DNA from: Vallitaleaceae bacterium 9-2
GTDB taxonomy: Bacteria; Bacillota; Clostridia; Lachnospirales; Vallitaleaceae
NCBI GenBank assembly: GCA_038396585.1
Contig: CP121691.1
Coordinates: forward strand, 372,001-436,000
DNA: 64,000 bases
Direction of reading: 5' to 3'
The notes beneath the pieces were generated by a model. The model did not search any database and was not told the origin of the DNA. It was given only the letters and a program-made list of their open reading frames with translations. A program made the position numbers and the translations under genes. Within the stretch, counting starts at the first letter, position 1; each line of letters starts with the position of its first letter. Positions 17,928 to 25,918 of the stretch are shown piece by piece.

Positions 17928-17960
17928 TTGTATCGGATAGAGTATAAACTATACTATAAT
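17928..17960 (+). promoter_or_regulatory. MerR gene promoter with central inverted repeat
   Basis: TTGTAT (17928-17933) is followed by AGTATA-AAC-TATACT (17941-17955), a perfect 6-bp inverted repeat, and by TATAAT (17955-17960). The -10 may be TATAAT (21-bp spacer) or TATACT at 17950-17955 (16-bp spacer). The repeat is a good candidate for MerR autoregulation. Confidence 0.55.
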
Positions 17961-17989
17961 GGGAGAGTCAAGCGTTGAAGGGAGAAATA

Positions 17990-18757
17990 ATGAAAAATTA
18001 TTTATCGATAGGCGAAGTCAGTAAGATAAAAAAAGTCAGTGTAAAGTCCTTACGTTATTATGGCAAGTTAGGTATTCTTCCACCAGCATATGTTAATCCA
18101 GAGACGGGTTATCGCTATTACAGCAGTGACCAGCTTATTATTGTAGATTTAATTTCTATTTGTATTGATTTTGGCATTCCCTTAAAACGGTTTAAAAGTT
18201 ATTTGACGCCGGAAGGAAGTGTAGATATTGGCACCCTGCTTAATGATGGCGAACAAATTGTTGAAGAGAAAATCAAACAATTAAATGCATCATTTCGCTT
18301 CTTAGAGGCGATGTCACAGCATATAAAACGTGCTAATGGATTAAAAGCCAGTATGGAGGAACGCTTAGAACATTTTCAGAAGCGTTGTTTTTTGACCGTT
18401 GATTGGAATGGAGATATTTTGGACTACAAAGAAATAAGTGCAAAATATTCCCAACTGTATAGGCAATGTAAAGCCTTAGATATAACGGATAAATTCAATC
18501 AAGGTGTGATTTTTTTCAACAAAAACGGACAGGTTGTTTCTAAGATTTTTATTGAGGTCCCCTCACCGCTTCCAGATGTTGATAATGCACTATATGTAGA
18601 GGAGGGGGATTATCTGTGTAAAGCGGTGAAAGAGGCAGAGCTTCTGTCGGTGTTAGAGCAAAGATTTGTAGGTACTCTTATCGTTAAAGAGCTTTTTGAC
18701 TTAAAACTAGAACCTCAAGCAGGTATTGTTGAGGTTGAAAGAAGGGCTTATTATTAG
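17990..18757 (+). CDS. MerR-family regulator (BmrR/TipA-like), near MATE pump
   Basis: A 255-residue protein. The N-terminal MerR winged helix reads YLSIGEVSKIKKVSVKSLRYYGKLGILPP and then ETGYRYYSSDQLIIVDLI; a dimerising helix follows (about 75-115). The C-terminal 130 residues form a probable GyrI-like effector-binding domain for drugs, as in BmrR. ATG 17990 has GGGAG just before it; the upstream TTG at 17975 would place the ribosome site inside the gene. Divergent to the MATE exporter at 16560-17879 and separated from it by two palindromes, it is the obvious candidate to activate that pump on drug binding. Confidence 0.9.
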   Translation: MKNYLSIGEVSKIKKVSVKSLRYYGKLGILPPAYVNPETGYRYYSSDQLIIVDLISICIDFGIPLKRFKSYLTPEGSVDIGTLLNDGEQIVEEKIKQLNASFRFLEAMSQHIKRANGLKASMEERLEHFQKRCFLTVDWNGDILDYKEISAKYSQLYRQCKALDITDKFNQGVIFFNKNGQVVSKIFIEVPSPLPDVDNALYVEEGDYLCKAVKEAELLSVLEQRFVGTLIVKELFDLKLEPQAGIVEVERRAYY

Positions 18758-18810
18758 ACAGCAATATACCTACGTGTAATAATTAATATCACATAAAGGA
18801 GGAGTAAGAC

Positions 18811-19389
18811 GTGATAAAAAATAAGGAATTAACAAAGCGATTCATTATAGGTGCTATTATTATAGTTGCGGTACTTGTCATACTCATGATGTACTTAAAA
18901 AATGATGCAAAAGACTATGCAAAAGATTATGCAGAAGAATTTCTTGAGATAATGACGAACCCACAGGAACTGGAATCGACAAAATATTATCGTGACCTAT
19001 TTGATTCCGAAGGAATGGGCGATTATGGTTTTGAAGAATATGGTGCTGCCATGAAAAAAGACTATGGCGTTCTTATGACAGATAGGGGATTTGAAGATGC
19101 TGTAGCAAACCGCAATATACCTTGGAAGGTCTTGGTACAAGATCAAGAAGACTATGACGTAATAATTGATTCGATTGATTTAAAAAAGATGAAAGATTAT
19201 GCGGATGGAAGAGTGTATTATAGCTATTTAATCTCAATGCGCATCGAGCTTCCTAGTGGAGACAATGAAGCGATGACTGTGTCAGGAGATATTGTAATGA
19301 TGAAAGAAGGCTCAGGTTGGCTAGTTGATGTTTTTAGATGGAACGCAGACTATCAAGAACTGTATAAGTTAGTAAATCCTATTCAGTAA
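18811..19389 (+). CDS. single-pass membrane protein, function unknown
   Basis: A 192-residue protein with one hydrophobic helix at 11-28 (FIIGAIIIVAVLVILMMY) and no lipobox, so a signal anchor with the rest outside is likely. The outer part starts with a short duplicated stretch (KDYAKDYAEEF) and is acidic, rich in Asp and Tyr. No family recognised. GTG start at 18811 behind AAAGGAGG. It lies 53 bp after the MerR gene and may be read from the same transcript. Nothing in the sequence gives a function. Confidence 0.7.
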   Translation: MIKNKELTKRFIIGAIIIVAVLVILMMYLKNDAKDYAKDYAEEFLEIMTNPQELESTKYYRDLFDSEGMGDYGFEEYGAAMKKDYGVLMTDRGFEDAVANRNIPWKVLVQDQEDYDVIIDSIDLKKMKDYADGRVYYSYLISMRIELPSGDNEAMTVSGDIVMMKEGSGWLVDVFRWNADYQELYKLVNPIQ

Positions 19390-19394
19390 GATTT

Positions 19395-19422
19395 TTGCGT
19401 TATATTTTATTTGTGCTATAAT
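19395..19422 (+). promoter_or_regulatory. promoter of second MATE gene
   Basis: TTGCGT (19395-19400), a 16-bp spacer and extended -10 TGCTATAAT (19414-19422), 61 bp upstream of the TTG start. Confidence 0.6.
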
Positions 19423-19483
19423 ACGGTATCAAAAGGATTAAGAAAATATAAGGCTCGGGGAGCGACAAATAACGGAGGAAACA

Positions 19484-20833
19484 TTGAAGCGTGAATTAGA
19501 ACATAATCTGACGACGGGAAGCATTGGAAAATCATTGGTGGTTTTTAGTTTGCCGATGATATTAGGTAATCTTATTCAACAGTTATATAATGTAGCAGAT
19601 ACCTTGATTGTAGGGAAAAAAATTGGACCTACTGCTCTTTCGGCAGTAGGTTCTTCATATGCCCTGATGGTCCTTTTGACATCGATTGTTTTGGGGCTTT
19701 GTATGGGAAGTGGAGTTGTCTTTGCCCAGCTTTATGGAGCAAAAAAACTAGAAGCCATGAAAATAAGTGTTTTTAACGCCTTTGTTTTTGTAGCTATTTC
19801 GTCCCTTATCATCAATCTTTTGTCCTACGTATTGTTAGAGCAATTTATTATATGGCTAAATATTCCAAAGCAAGCGGTTGAGATGACACGCCAATATCTG
19901 ACCATTATTCTTGGTGGAATGTTTTTTGTGACAATCTACAATTTCATAGCAGCAATTTTTCGAAGCATTGGAAATACGATTATGCCACTGATTTTTCTTG
20001 GAGTGGCTGCGTTGACAAATATAGCGTTGGATATTGTATTTGTTATCTTTTTGAATATGGGTGTTGCAGGTGCTGCTTGGGCGACATTTATAGCTCAGGC
20101 ATTATCTGCTTTGTGTATTTCTATTTATTTTTTGATGAAAGCGCGATATCTATGCCCAAATAGAAGGCACATGCATCTTGAACGAAGTATCATGCGAAGT
20201 GTCATTGATTATTCTGCACTCACAGCGATTCAACAATCGATTATGAATTTTGGCATTTTAATGGTTCAAGGTCTTGTCAATAGTTTTGGATTTTATGCCA
20301 GTGCAGCTTTTGCGGTGGTTGTAAAGATTGATGCTTTTGCCTATATGCCAGCTCAAGATTTTGGGAATGCCTTTGCAACATATGTAGCTCAAAATTATGG
20401 TGCAGAGCGGTTTGACCGAATAAAAAAAGGCGTTCTGGCAACACTTAAGATATCCGCAAGCTTTTGCTTAATGAGCTCACTTATCGTTGTTGTTTTTGCC
20501 AGAGAATTTATGTTGATTTTTGTCCAGCCAGAGCAAACGCAAATTATTGAGATAGGGGTAGATTATCTACGAATTGTCGGAGCGTCGTATATTGGAATTG
20601 GTGTGCTGTTTTTGCTCTATGGGCTGTATAGGGGACTTGGAAAGACACAAATGTCCATTGTGCTGACGATTATTTCATTAGGTTCGCGGGTTGCACTTGC
20701 CTATCTGTTATCATCTTTTCCTGGGATTGGCATGGCAGGAATATGGGTTGCAGTTCCTATTGGATGGATGCTTGCAGATGCATTTGGGATATGGCATTAC
20801 AGAAAATACGCACAGGAGATGCTTCGAATTTAA
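19484..20833 (+). CDS. MATE-family efflux transporter
   Basis: A 449-residue membrane protein with 12 predicted helices and the two MatE halves. The first half shows LVVFSLPMILGNLIQQLYNV, ADTLIVGKKIG and LSAVGSSYALMVLL; the second has SALTAIQQSIMNFGILMVQG and GLYRGLGKTQMSI. It belongs to the NorM/DinF-like exporters that pump drugs or metabolites by ion antiport. It differs from the MATE at 16560-17879 in most positions, so the two are not a recent duplication. TTG start at 19484 with GGAGG 5 nt upstream. A GNAT acetyltransferase and a MerR gene follow, resembling the Bacillus blt cluster (pump, acetyltransferase, MerR) with the pump type changed. Confidence 0.93.
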   Translation: MKRELEHNLTTGSIGKSLVVFSLPMILGNLIQQLYNVADTLIVGKKIGPTALSAVGSSYALMVLLTSIVLGLCMGSGVVFAQLYGAKKLEAMKISVFNAFVFVAISSLIINLLSYVLLEQFIIWLNIPKQAVEMTRQYLTIILGGMFFVTIYNFIAAIFRSIGNTIMPLIFLGVAALTNIALDIVFVIFLNMGVAGAAWATFIAQALSALCISIYFLMKARYLCPNRRHMHLERSIMRSVIDYSALTAIQQSIMNFGILMVQGLVNSFGFYASAAFAVVVKIDAFAYMPAQDFGNAFATYVAQNYGAERFDRIKKGVLATLKISASFCLMSSLIVVVFAREFMLIFVQPEQTQIIEIGVDYLRIVGASYIGIGVLFLLYGLYRGLGKTQMSIVLTIISLGSRVALAYLLSSFPGIGMAGIWVAVPIGWMLADAFGIWHYRKYAQEMLRI

Positions 20834-20879
20834 GGCTATGCAAACGGGAGTTAGTCTAGAAAAAAATAGATATTCTATA

Positions 20880-20910
20880 TTGACATTAGGTCGGTACTAA
20901 GGTTTATAAT
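20880..20910 (+). promoter_or_regulatory. MerR-type promoter (19-bp spacer) before the acetyltransferase
   Basis: TTGACA (20880-20885) and TATAAT (20905-20910) match consensus but are 19 bp apart, the lengthened spacing that MerR activators correct by twisting DNA. TTAG and CTAA (20887-20890 and 20898-20901) are short inverted arms within the spacer. The MerR gene convergent with the acetyltransferase is the likely activator. Confidence 0.65.
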
Positions 20911-20956
20911 TTGCTTATCAATGTTAATAAACTCTATTAAATAGGTGGTGAATTAT

Positions 20957-21607
20957 ATGCATGTGTTACAGGAAATAGAAATAAGAAGATTTAAGGAAAA
21001 AGATGCGCAAAGTGTTTGTGAAATTTTTCTGCATGCCTTTAAAAGCAAATTGATGACGTTAACAAGCTTGAGTGATGAGAAGCTTCTGGAATTTTTAATT
21101 GACGTCAATTTTGCAGACCAAATTAATCATGAAGGTTTTTTTGTAGCTACAAAAGATGATGATGTGCTTGGTGTTATTAATATACAGTGGAAAAATCATC
21201 CGATTGAATCCAAAAAAATTAATATATCCACCTTAAGCCTTATAGAAAAGTATGGTTTGCTTAATTTGGTGAAGTGTATTATCGGAGCTACACTGTTAAC
21301 CAAAAAACAAAGGCAAGATGAAGGCTATATTGATTTTGTGGGGGTGCACCCTAAGGCACGCAAGATGGGAATAGGAACAAAATTGATAAACCATTGTAAA
21401 GAATTTTGTAGCAACGATTTGAAGTTAAGCAAATGTACATTATATGTAGCAAGTTCAAACACAAAAGCTATTGCATTATACAAGAGACTTGGATTCGAAG
21501 GGGTAAATACAACAAAAAGTTTTTTGAGTAAATATCTTTTTAATGAAAAAGAGTTAATCTTTATGTGTGCAAACATAGAAAAGGCCTACTTTAGTATTCA
21601 GTCTTGA
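20957..21607 (+). CDS. GNAT-family N-acetyltransferase
   Basis: A 216-residue acetyltransferase that transfers the acetyl group of acetyl-CoA to an amine. The acetyl-CoA loop (motif A) is clear in the stretch VGVHPKARKMGIGTKLINH; the following strand (KCTLYVASSNTKAIALYK, then RLGFEGV) is the usual motif B. I chose ATG 20957, 8 nt after AGGTGG, instead of the GTG at 20945 that lies in the ribosome site. Preceded by a MerR-type promoter and next to a convergent MerR gene and a drug pump, it may act on polyamines or drugs like BltD. Substrate not established. Confidence 0.88.
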   Translation: MHVLQEIEIRRFKEKDAQSVCEIFLHAFKSKLMTLTSLSDEKLLEFLIDVNFADQINHEGFFVATKDDDVLGVINIQWKNHPIESKKINISTLSLIEKYGLLNLVKCIIGATLLTKKQRQDEGYIDFVGVHPKARKMGIGTKLINHCKEFCSNDLKLSKCTLYVASSNTKAIALYKRLGFEGVNTTKSFLSKYLFNEKELIFMCANIEKAYFSIQS

Positions 21608-22422
21608 AGCACAAGAGAACGAGATGAAGCATCTTTGTTATGAGTTAATATTTGGATTTCGTAGTATATTTGACCATTATTAAAAATAGAAAGCAAAGAG
21701 CTTTCAGATATGATTAATTTACCTCTAGTTGAAATCTTATTATCGTTAATATAATTCAAAAAACTAAGAACTTGGCTTTGTACATGTGTATAATCATCGG
21801 CAAAAAAACCGAAACATAGATATTGTCCGGCTTCTAAGAGATAATCAGCGACACTGGGCTTAAGGAAGGTTGTACATACATGGAGAGAATCGTCATCACA
21901 AATGTATGTAATATCCGTATCAAAAAGGGTGGGATTTTTTATTTTTTCCAAGGCGTTGTCATAAAAAGTCTTTGTTGAAACAAAATCTGCTTGATTGACG
22001 TGATAAATTAGTTTCATAAAACGTTCATTTAAGTCGTTGATGCGGTACTTTTCTAAGGAGCTTTCCAAAGCCGAGATTTTATCCAAAACTTCAAGGCTAA
22101 GATTTTTAAGATGAACGAGATGATCTATTTGTTTGTTGATATCGAATAGGTTTTCTTGCATCATATGCACATATTCTTGATGGGAATAATCCTTGAGAGA
22201 TTTTCTAATTTGGCTTACAGGTATGTTAAATTTTCTAAGAAGTAAAATATGCTCTAATTGATATACTTGCTTTATATCATATAGCCTATACCCGTTTTCA
22301 TCGATTATATTTGGGCTAAATATTTTCTTTTCTTCAAAATATCTGATTTGATGTGTTGATATATTCAATAGTTTAGCTAATTCTCCAATTGTTATAAGCG
22401 TTCTTATAGCATAACACCTCAC
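21598..22422 (-). CDS. MerR-family regulator (BltR/BmrR-like), start uncertain
   Basis: The MerR domain reads ITIGELAKLLNISTHQIRYF, with EENGYRLYD-like NIIDENGYRLYDIKQVYQL next, then a long linker helix and a C-terminal effector domain. Its last 10 bp overlap the end of the acetyltransferase gene. The start is unclear. The open frame continues upstream to 22521, but that part is antisense to a dead transposase. GTG 22422 is the best ordinary start but has a weak ribosome site; an ATG at 22413, out of frame, stops after two codons. The transposon insertion may have replaced the native 5' end. It probably controls the 19-bp-spacer promoter of the acetyltransferase gene. Confidence 0.8.
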   Translation of the reverse strand: MRCYAIRTLITIGELAKLLNISTHQIRYFEEKKIFSPNIIDENGYRLYDIKQVYQLEHILLLRKFNIPVSQIRKSLKDYSHQEYVHMMQENLFDINKQIDHLVHLKNLSLEVLDKISALESSLEKYRINDLNERFMKLIYHVNQADFVSTKTFYDNALEKIKNPTLFDTDITYICDDDSLHVCTTFLKPSVADYLLEAGQYLCFGFFADDYTHVQSQVLSFLNYINDNKISTRGKLIISESSLLSIFNNGQIYYEIQILTHNKDASSRSLVLQD

Positions 22423-22437
22423 TTTCTTACTCTTCTT

Positions 22438-23267
22438 GAAGAGAACCTTAATCTTCGTGATTATATTCCTGTTACTTTTTATAATAAATACTATGCTTCC
22501 ACTGGTAGACCCAGAGAGCATGGGCTTTTATCCATGTTATAGGCTTTGATTCTTTAACGTATTTTTTCCATTACTGAAGATACCCTTTTACTAACTTTCC
22601 TTAAGTTCTCAAAGGAACTTAGAGACTTTTGTGGTTTTTCTCGTGTTCCTGATGCCTCTAGGCTTACTCGTTTCAAACAAGATTTTCTTTCTGAAATACA
22701 AACTTTTTTTGACCATCTTGTGGATATCACAGAACCTATCTGTCAAAAGATTGATCCTAATAAAACCGCCATGACTATTTTTGATACTTCTGGTATTGAA
22801 GCATTTGTTTCTGAAAATAATCCAAAGTATGCTAATAAGATTATTAAACAGCTTAAGGCTTATAAAAAAACTAAAAAACTGGATGCTTCTTATGATCCCA
22901 ACAAGGCAGCTTATGGTTCTATGCCAACGCATGCATCTTCTAATGATGTAATCAAGCAACTTTATATTAATGGACATTTTTGTTACTTAATGATTTAAAA
23001 TTCGAAAAGGCTTTTATACCATTAAATGCACGTTCAAAGTTATCTTATCCTGACTGCTCTATTAATAGCGAGGGTATTCCTACATGCCCTTATGATAATA
23101 CACTTCCAATGAAACATGAAGGCATTGCCAAACGCAAAACTCAGAATGAAAAAACATTACATGCCGATTTACTTCTCACAGGGATTACTCAATTATTAAC
23201 CGTTGTTTTGGCTGACAAGATCAATAAACACCAATATATAAGGAGCGTAAAACCATTAATTGCTTAA
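22438..23267 (+). pseudogene. decayed DDE transposase (IS relic)
   Basis: Read in one frame, 22438 onward gives a transposase N-terminus (ENLNLRDYIPVTFYNKYY, then STGRPREHG). It is broken by TAG at 22540-22542 and TAA at 22555-22557, both where Gln (CAG/CAA) would fit, then continues FCGFSRVPDASRLTRFKQ. Around 22976-22990 the frame shifts and the central catalytic part is missing; the text resumes as LLLNDLKFEKAFIPLNARSK and, after another apparent loss, ends with LTGITQLLTVVLADKINKHQ and a TAA at 23265. So there are two nonsense mutations, one frameshift and two internal deletions. The element is dead. Terminal repeats and target duplication were not found. The DUF772-type layout is recognised, but the IS family name is not certain. 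Confidence 0.85.
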
Positions 23268-23300
23268 ACACATAACACTTACTTTTAAAATATGACGATT

Positions 23301-23329
23301 CTTCAATTGGTGAAGTCTGGTCTTTTTTT
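23301..23329 (+). terminator. possible terminator after transposase relic
   Basis: CTTCA (23301-23305) pairs with TGAAG (23311-23315), followed after 6 nt by seven T (23323-23329). The stem is short. The stretch 23330-23409 shows nothing else. Confidence 0.4.
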
Positions 23330-23409
23330 ATTTTGAAGTTTCGCAATTACCTATCATTCTATTATAACATGAATAGGCCTTTTTTCTTTTAAACTGTGGA
23401 GGAAAGTTG

Positions 23410-23552
23410 TGGTATAATTATATAAAAGAGCGGAATATGCAAGAGGATTACTTAAGATTTTACTAACGAATCCTAAGATTTTATATGTTCATTACAACGA
23501 AAAACAATTAATATTGTAATTAGTGAATTTTTTAACGTTGCATATAGAACAT
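23410..23552 (+). promoter_or_regulatory. promoter and structured leader of the YesN-type operon, with 21-bp-spaced direct repeats
   Basis: An extended -10 TGGTATAAT lies at 23410-23418. Downstream, TAAGATTTTA occurs twice (23453-23462 and 23474-23483), exactly 21 bp apart, the spacing of AraC half-sites. The leader also has nested inverted repeats: ATATGCAA (23435-23442) with TTGCATAT (23538-23545), and ATTACAA (23491-23497) with TTGTAAT (23514-23520); a third possible pair is ATGTTC (23485-23490) with GAACAT (23547-23552). The direct repeats are candidate sites for the AraC-type response regulator encoded next. Confidence 0.5.
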
Positions 23553-23573
23553 GAATAGTGTGAGGATAGTGTT

Positions 23574-24302
23574 ATGTATAAGGTTTTTTTACTTGATGAT
23601 GATGAACTAATTCTACAAGAGTTACTTGAAAGGGTTCCATGGATGGATAACGGTTTTGAGGTTATCGGTTATGAGAGCAATCCCGTTCAGGCGTTGCGGC
23701 GTATACCACAGCTGTGCCCGGATGTTATTTTTAGTGATCTAAAAATGCCGGATATTGATGGGCATGCCTTTATGAAATCGTTGATTGATTCGAATTTGCA
23801 GTTTGAATTTGTTATGTTAAGTGCGTATGGTACTTTTGATGATGCGCGAACTTTTTTCAACCATTCCGGCTTCGACTATATTTTAAAACCAGTACAGATA
23901 GAGGAGCTGCAATTAGTTTTAGAAAGGCTAGCCAATAAACTCTCCAAAAAACGGGCATTTTCGCCCAATACATCAAAAGAAAACATCACTCCTGCATTTC
24001 TTGAGCTCACAGACTATCTAGAGAATAATTTTCAAGAAAAATTTTCATTAAATAAGCTTTCAAAGCAATTTGCACTGAGCCCAGGCTATATATGTAATCT
24101 TTTTTCAAAATATTATAATACGACGTTGACCTGTTTTCTTACAAATCTAAGAATGAAGCATGCAGCTTCACTCATTCTTCAAAGTAATCTTTCGTTTAAG
24201 GAAATAGCTATTGAATGTGGCTATGTTGACTACTATTATTTTAATAAGGTGTTTAAAGACTACTATGGAATGGCGCCAAGTAAATATATTCAACAAGATT
24301 AA
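23574..24302 (+). CDS. AraC-type response regulator (YesN-like)
   Basis: A 242-residue regulator. Receiver domain: acidic residues at 8-10 (LLDDDE), phospho-acceptor Asp55 (IFSDLKMPD), and Lys105 (YILKPVQ). The C-terminal AraC HTH (about 145-242) shows FSLNKLSKQFALSPGYICNL and the second helix-turn-helix with FKEIAIECGYVDYYYFNKVF. It is shorter than many YesN proteins (about 500 aa), having no long linker. ATG 23574 follows GAGGA. It is the first gene of a compact unit: regulator, two solute-binding proteins, then the YesM-type kinase. Phosphorylation by that kinase is the expected input; the direct repeats in its own leader suggest autoregulation. Confidence 0.92.
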   Translation: MYKVFLLDDDELILQELLERVPWMDNGFEVIGYESNPVQALRRIPQLCPDVIFSDLKMPDIDGHAFMKSLIDSNLQFEFVMLSAYGTFDDARTFFNHSGFDYILKPVQIEELQLVLERLANKLSKKRAFSPNTSKENITPAFLELTDYLENNFQEKFSLNKLSKQFALSPGYICNLFSKYYNTTLTCFLTNLRMKHAASLILQSNLSFKEIAIECGYVDYYYFNKVFKDYYGMAPSKYIQQD

Positions 24303-24351
24303 TATAAAAAATTATCCCGAATACAATCTATGATAGGAATGGATAGAGTCA

Positions 24352-25914
24352 ATGGATGTTAAAAAAAAGCACAAAAAGATTGGTTTTTTAACGCTACTTC
24401 TATTAATTAGTGTACTCATTATGGTTTTTGTAGTTGAAAGACAGGCAATGAAGGCTGGGACGGATAAAAAAGTCATCACCATTGCTATTGTTCAAGATGA
24501 TCGTGTACAAGATTATACGACGAATTATTATACAAACTGGCTTGAAGCGCAGACAAATTGCTCAATTGAATTTGAGTATATTCCCCATGGATACAAAAAA
24601 GAATATATAAAGGCATTGCTTACAGCAGAGCCGGGAAAAATTGATGTTGTGATTTTACCTCAAGATCAATCTATAGTCACGAATGAAGAGTTTTTAAGTT
24701 ATGTGAGCAAAGGGCTAGTCTATAACCTAAATAGCTTGACCCATGACAAGACAAACTACTATAGTATTTTAAATCATCCGGGGCATCCTGGACTCAAAGA
24801 GAGCCTATTGATTGATGAGCAGCTGTATTATTTTCCTAATGCAAAAACGTCAAGAACCAGTAAGAACTTTCAGACATTTTGGATAAATGTCAAATGGTTA
24901 AAAGCCTTGGGGCTTGAAATTCCTACAACCACAAAAGAACTATATGAAGTGCTAAAAGCCTTTCATGATAGGGATCCTAACGGTAACGGTATTAGGGATG
25001 AACTGCCGCTAGTTGGATGTGAGGCCGACTACGCCCTTCAAAGCTATAACTTTCTTCTCAATGCTTTCGCGTACAACGATCCAGTTAATTTACGATTTGT
25101 AAAAAAAGATAGCGTGTCCATTTATTCTCCGACAACCGATGAGTTTCGTGAGGGATTAAAGTATTGCCATAAGCTATATTCAGAAAACTTATTGGCAGAG
25201 ATTAGTTTTTCTTTTTCTCAGAATCAAATATTAGAAACGGTGTGCTCGCCGCAAGATCTTGTGGGAGCCTTTGCTAGTCAGAGTATCGTTGATAATATAT
25301 ATGCCAATGCACCGTCAATTTTATCGTGCTACGTCCAAGTGCCACCGTTAATAGGACCCAATGGATATCAAAATGCCATATATACGATGCCAAAACCTTC
25401 GATTGGAGCATTTATTCCGGCAAATGCTAAGAAGCCTGTGGAAGCTTTTAAAGTCCTAGATGCTATGATTTCAGAAGAAGGCGCATTAATTGGAGCTTTT
25501 GGCGAGTATGATGTCGACTGGACATTTTCCCTTGGGGAAGACCTCTCACTTTATGGAAATAAAGCAGAAATTGTGACGTTAAATTATCTTAAGAGTAAAA
25601 CTCAAAATAAAAATTATGCAGGGGCAGGCGTTCGCTATGTTGATGCCACGTATATAGACGGAGTAGCTTGGAATGGGGATAATTCCTTGGTAGAATTTTT
25701 GGATGCACGTGCGGTAAAAGTCTATGAGCCCTTTTATAACAGAGGACTCCAAGAAGACATACGTTATATATCCGCCCAAGTGGATGAACCTGTGGAATTA
25801 GCCAGATATACTGATGAGATGATAACAAAATTTATTACCGGAGAATGTGATATATATTCCAAGGACCAGTGGAAAGCTTTTGTTGAGCGTAGTAACGAGC
25901 TGATGGGAGGATAA
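24352..25914 (+). CDS. membrane-anchored extracellular solute-binding protein (family 1-like)
   Basis: A 520-residue protein with an N-terminal hydrophobic helix (residues 12-27, IGFLTLLLLISVLIMV) and no lipobox cysteine, so it is probably held by an uncleaved anchor outside the membrane. The body has the layout of large sugar/peptide-binding proteins of the LplA/family 1 type: TIAIVQDDRVQDYTTNYYTNW, then IDVVILPQDQS, a calcium-like loop HDRDPNGNGIRDELPL (near 203-218) typical of the group, and KPVEAFKVLDAMIS near the C-terminus. It sits 49 bp after the response regulator and 4 bp before a second binding protein, and no permease or ATPase gene is present. A role in presenting ligand to the kinase is therefore more likely than plain uptake. 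Confidence 0.85.
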   Translation: MDVKKKHKKIGFLTLLLLISVLIMVFVVERQAMKAGTDKKVITIAIVQDDRVQDYTTNYYTNWLEAQTNCSIEFEYIPHGYKKEYIKALLTAEPGKIDVVILPQDQSIVTNEEFLSYVSKGLVYNLNSLTHDKTNYYSILNHPGHPGLKESLLIDEQLYYFPNAKTSRTSKNFQTFWINVKWLKALGLEIPTTTKELYEVLKAFHDRDPNGNGIRDELPLVGCEADYALQSYNFLLNAFAYNDPVNLRFVKKDSVSIYSPTTDEFREGLKYCHKLYSENLLAEISFSFSQNQILETVCSPQDLVGAFASQSIVDNIYANAPSILSCYVQVPPLIGPNGYQNAIYTMPKPSIGAFIPANAKKPVEAFKVLDAMISEEGALIGAFGEYDVDWTFSLGEDLSLYGNKAEIVTLNYLKSKTQNKNYAGAGVRYVDATYIDGVAWNGDNSLVEFLDARAVKVYEPFYNRGLQEDIRYISAQVDEPVELARYTDEMITKFITGECDIYSKDQWKAFVERSNELMGG

Positions 25915-25918
25915 TGGA

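Noticed and set aside
16560-20833. Recent duplication of the two MATE genes
   Set aside because: The proteins share fold and length but differ at most positions and lie on opposite strands.
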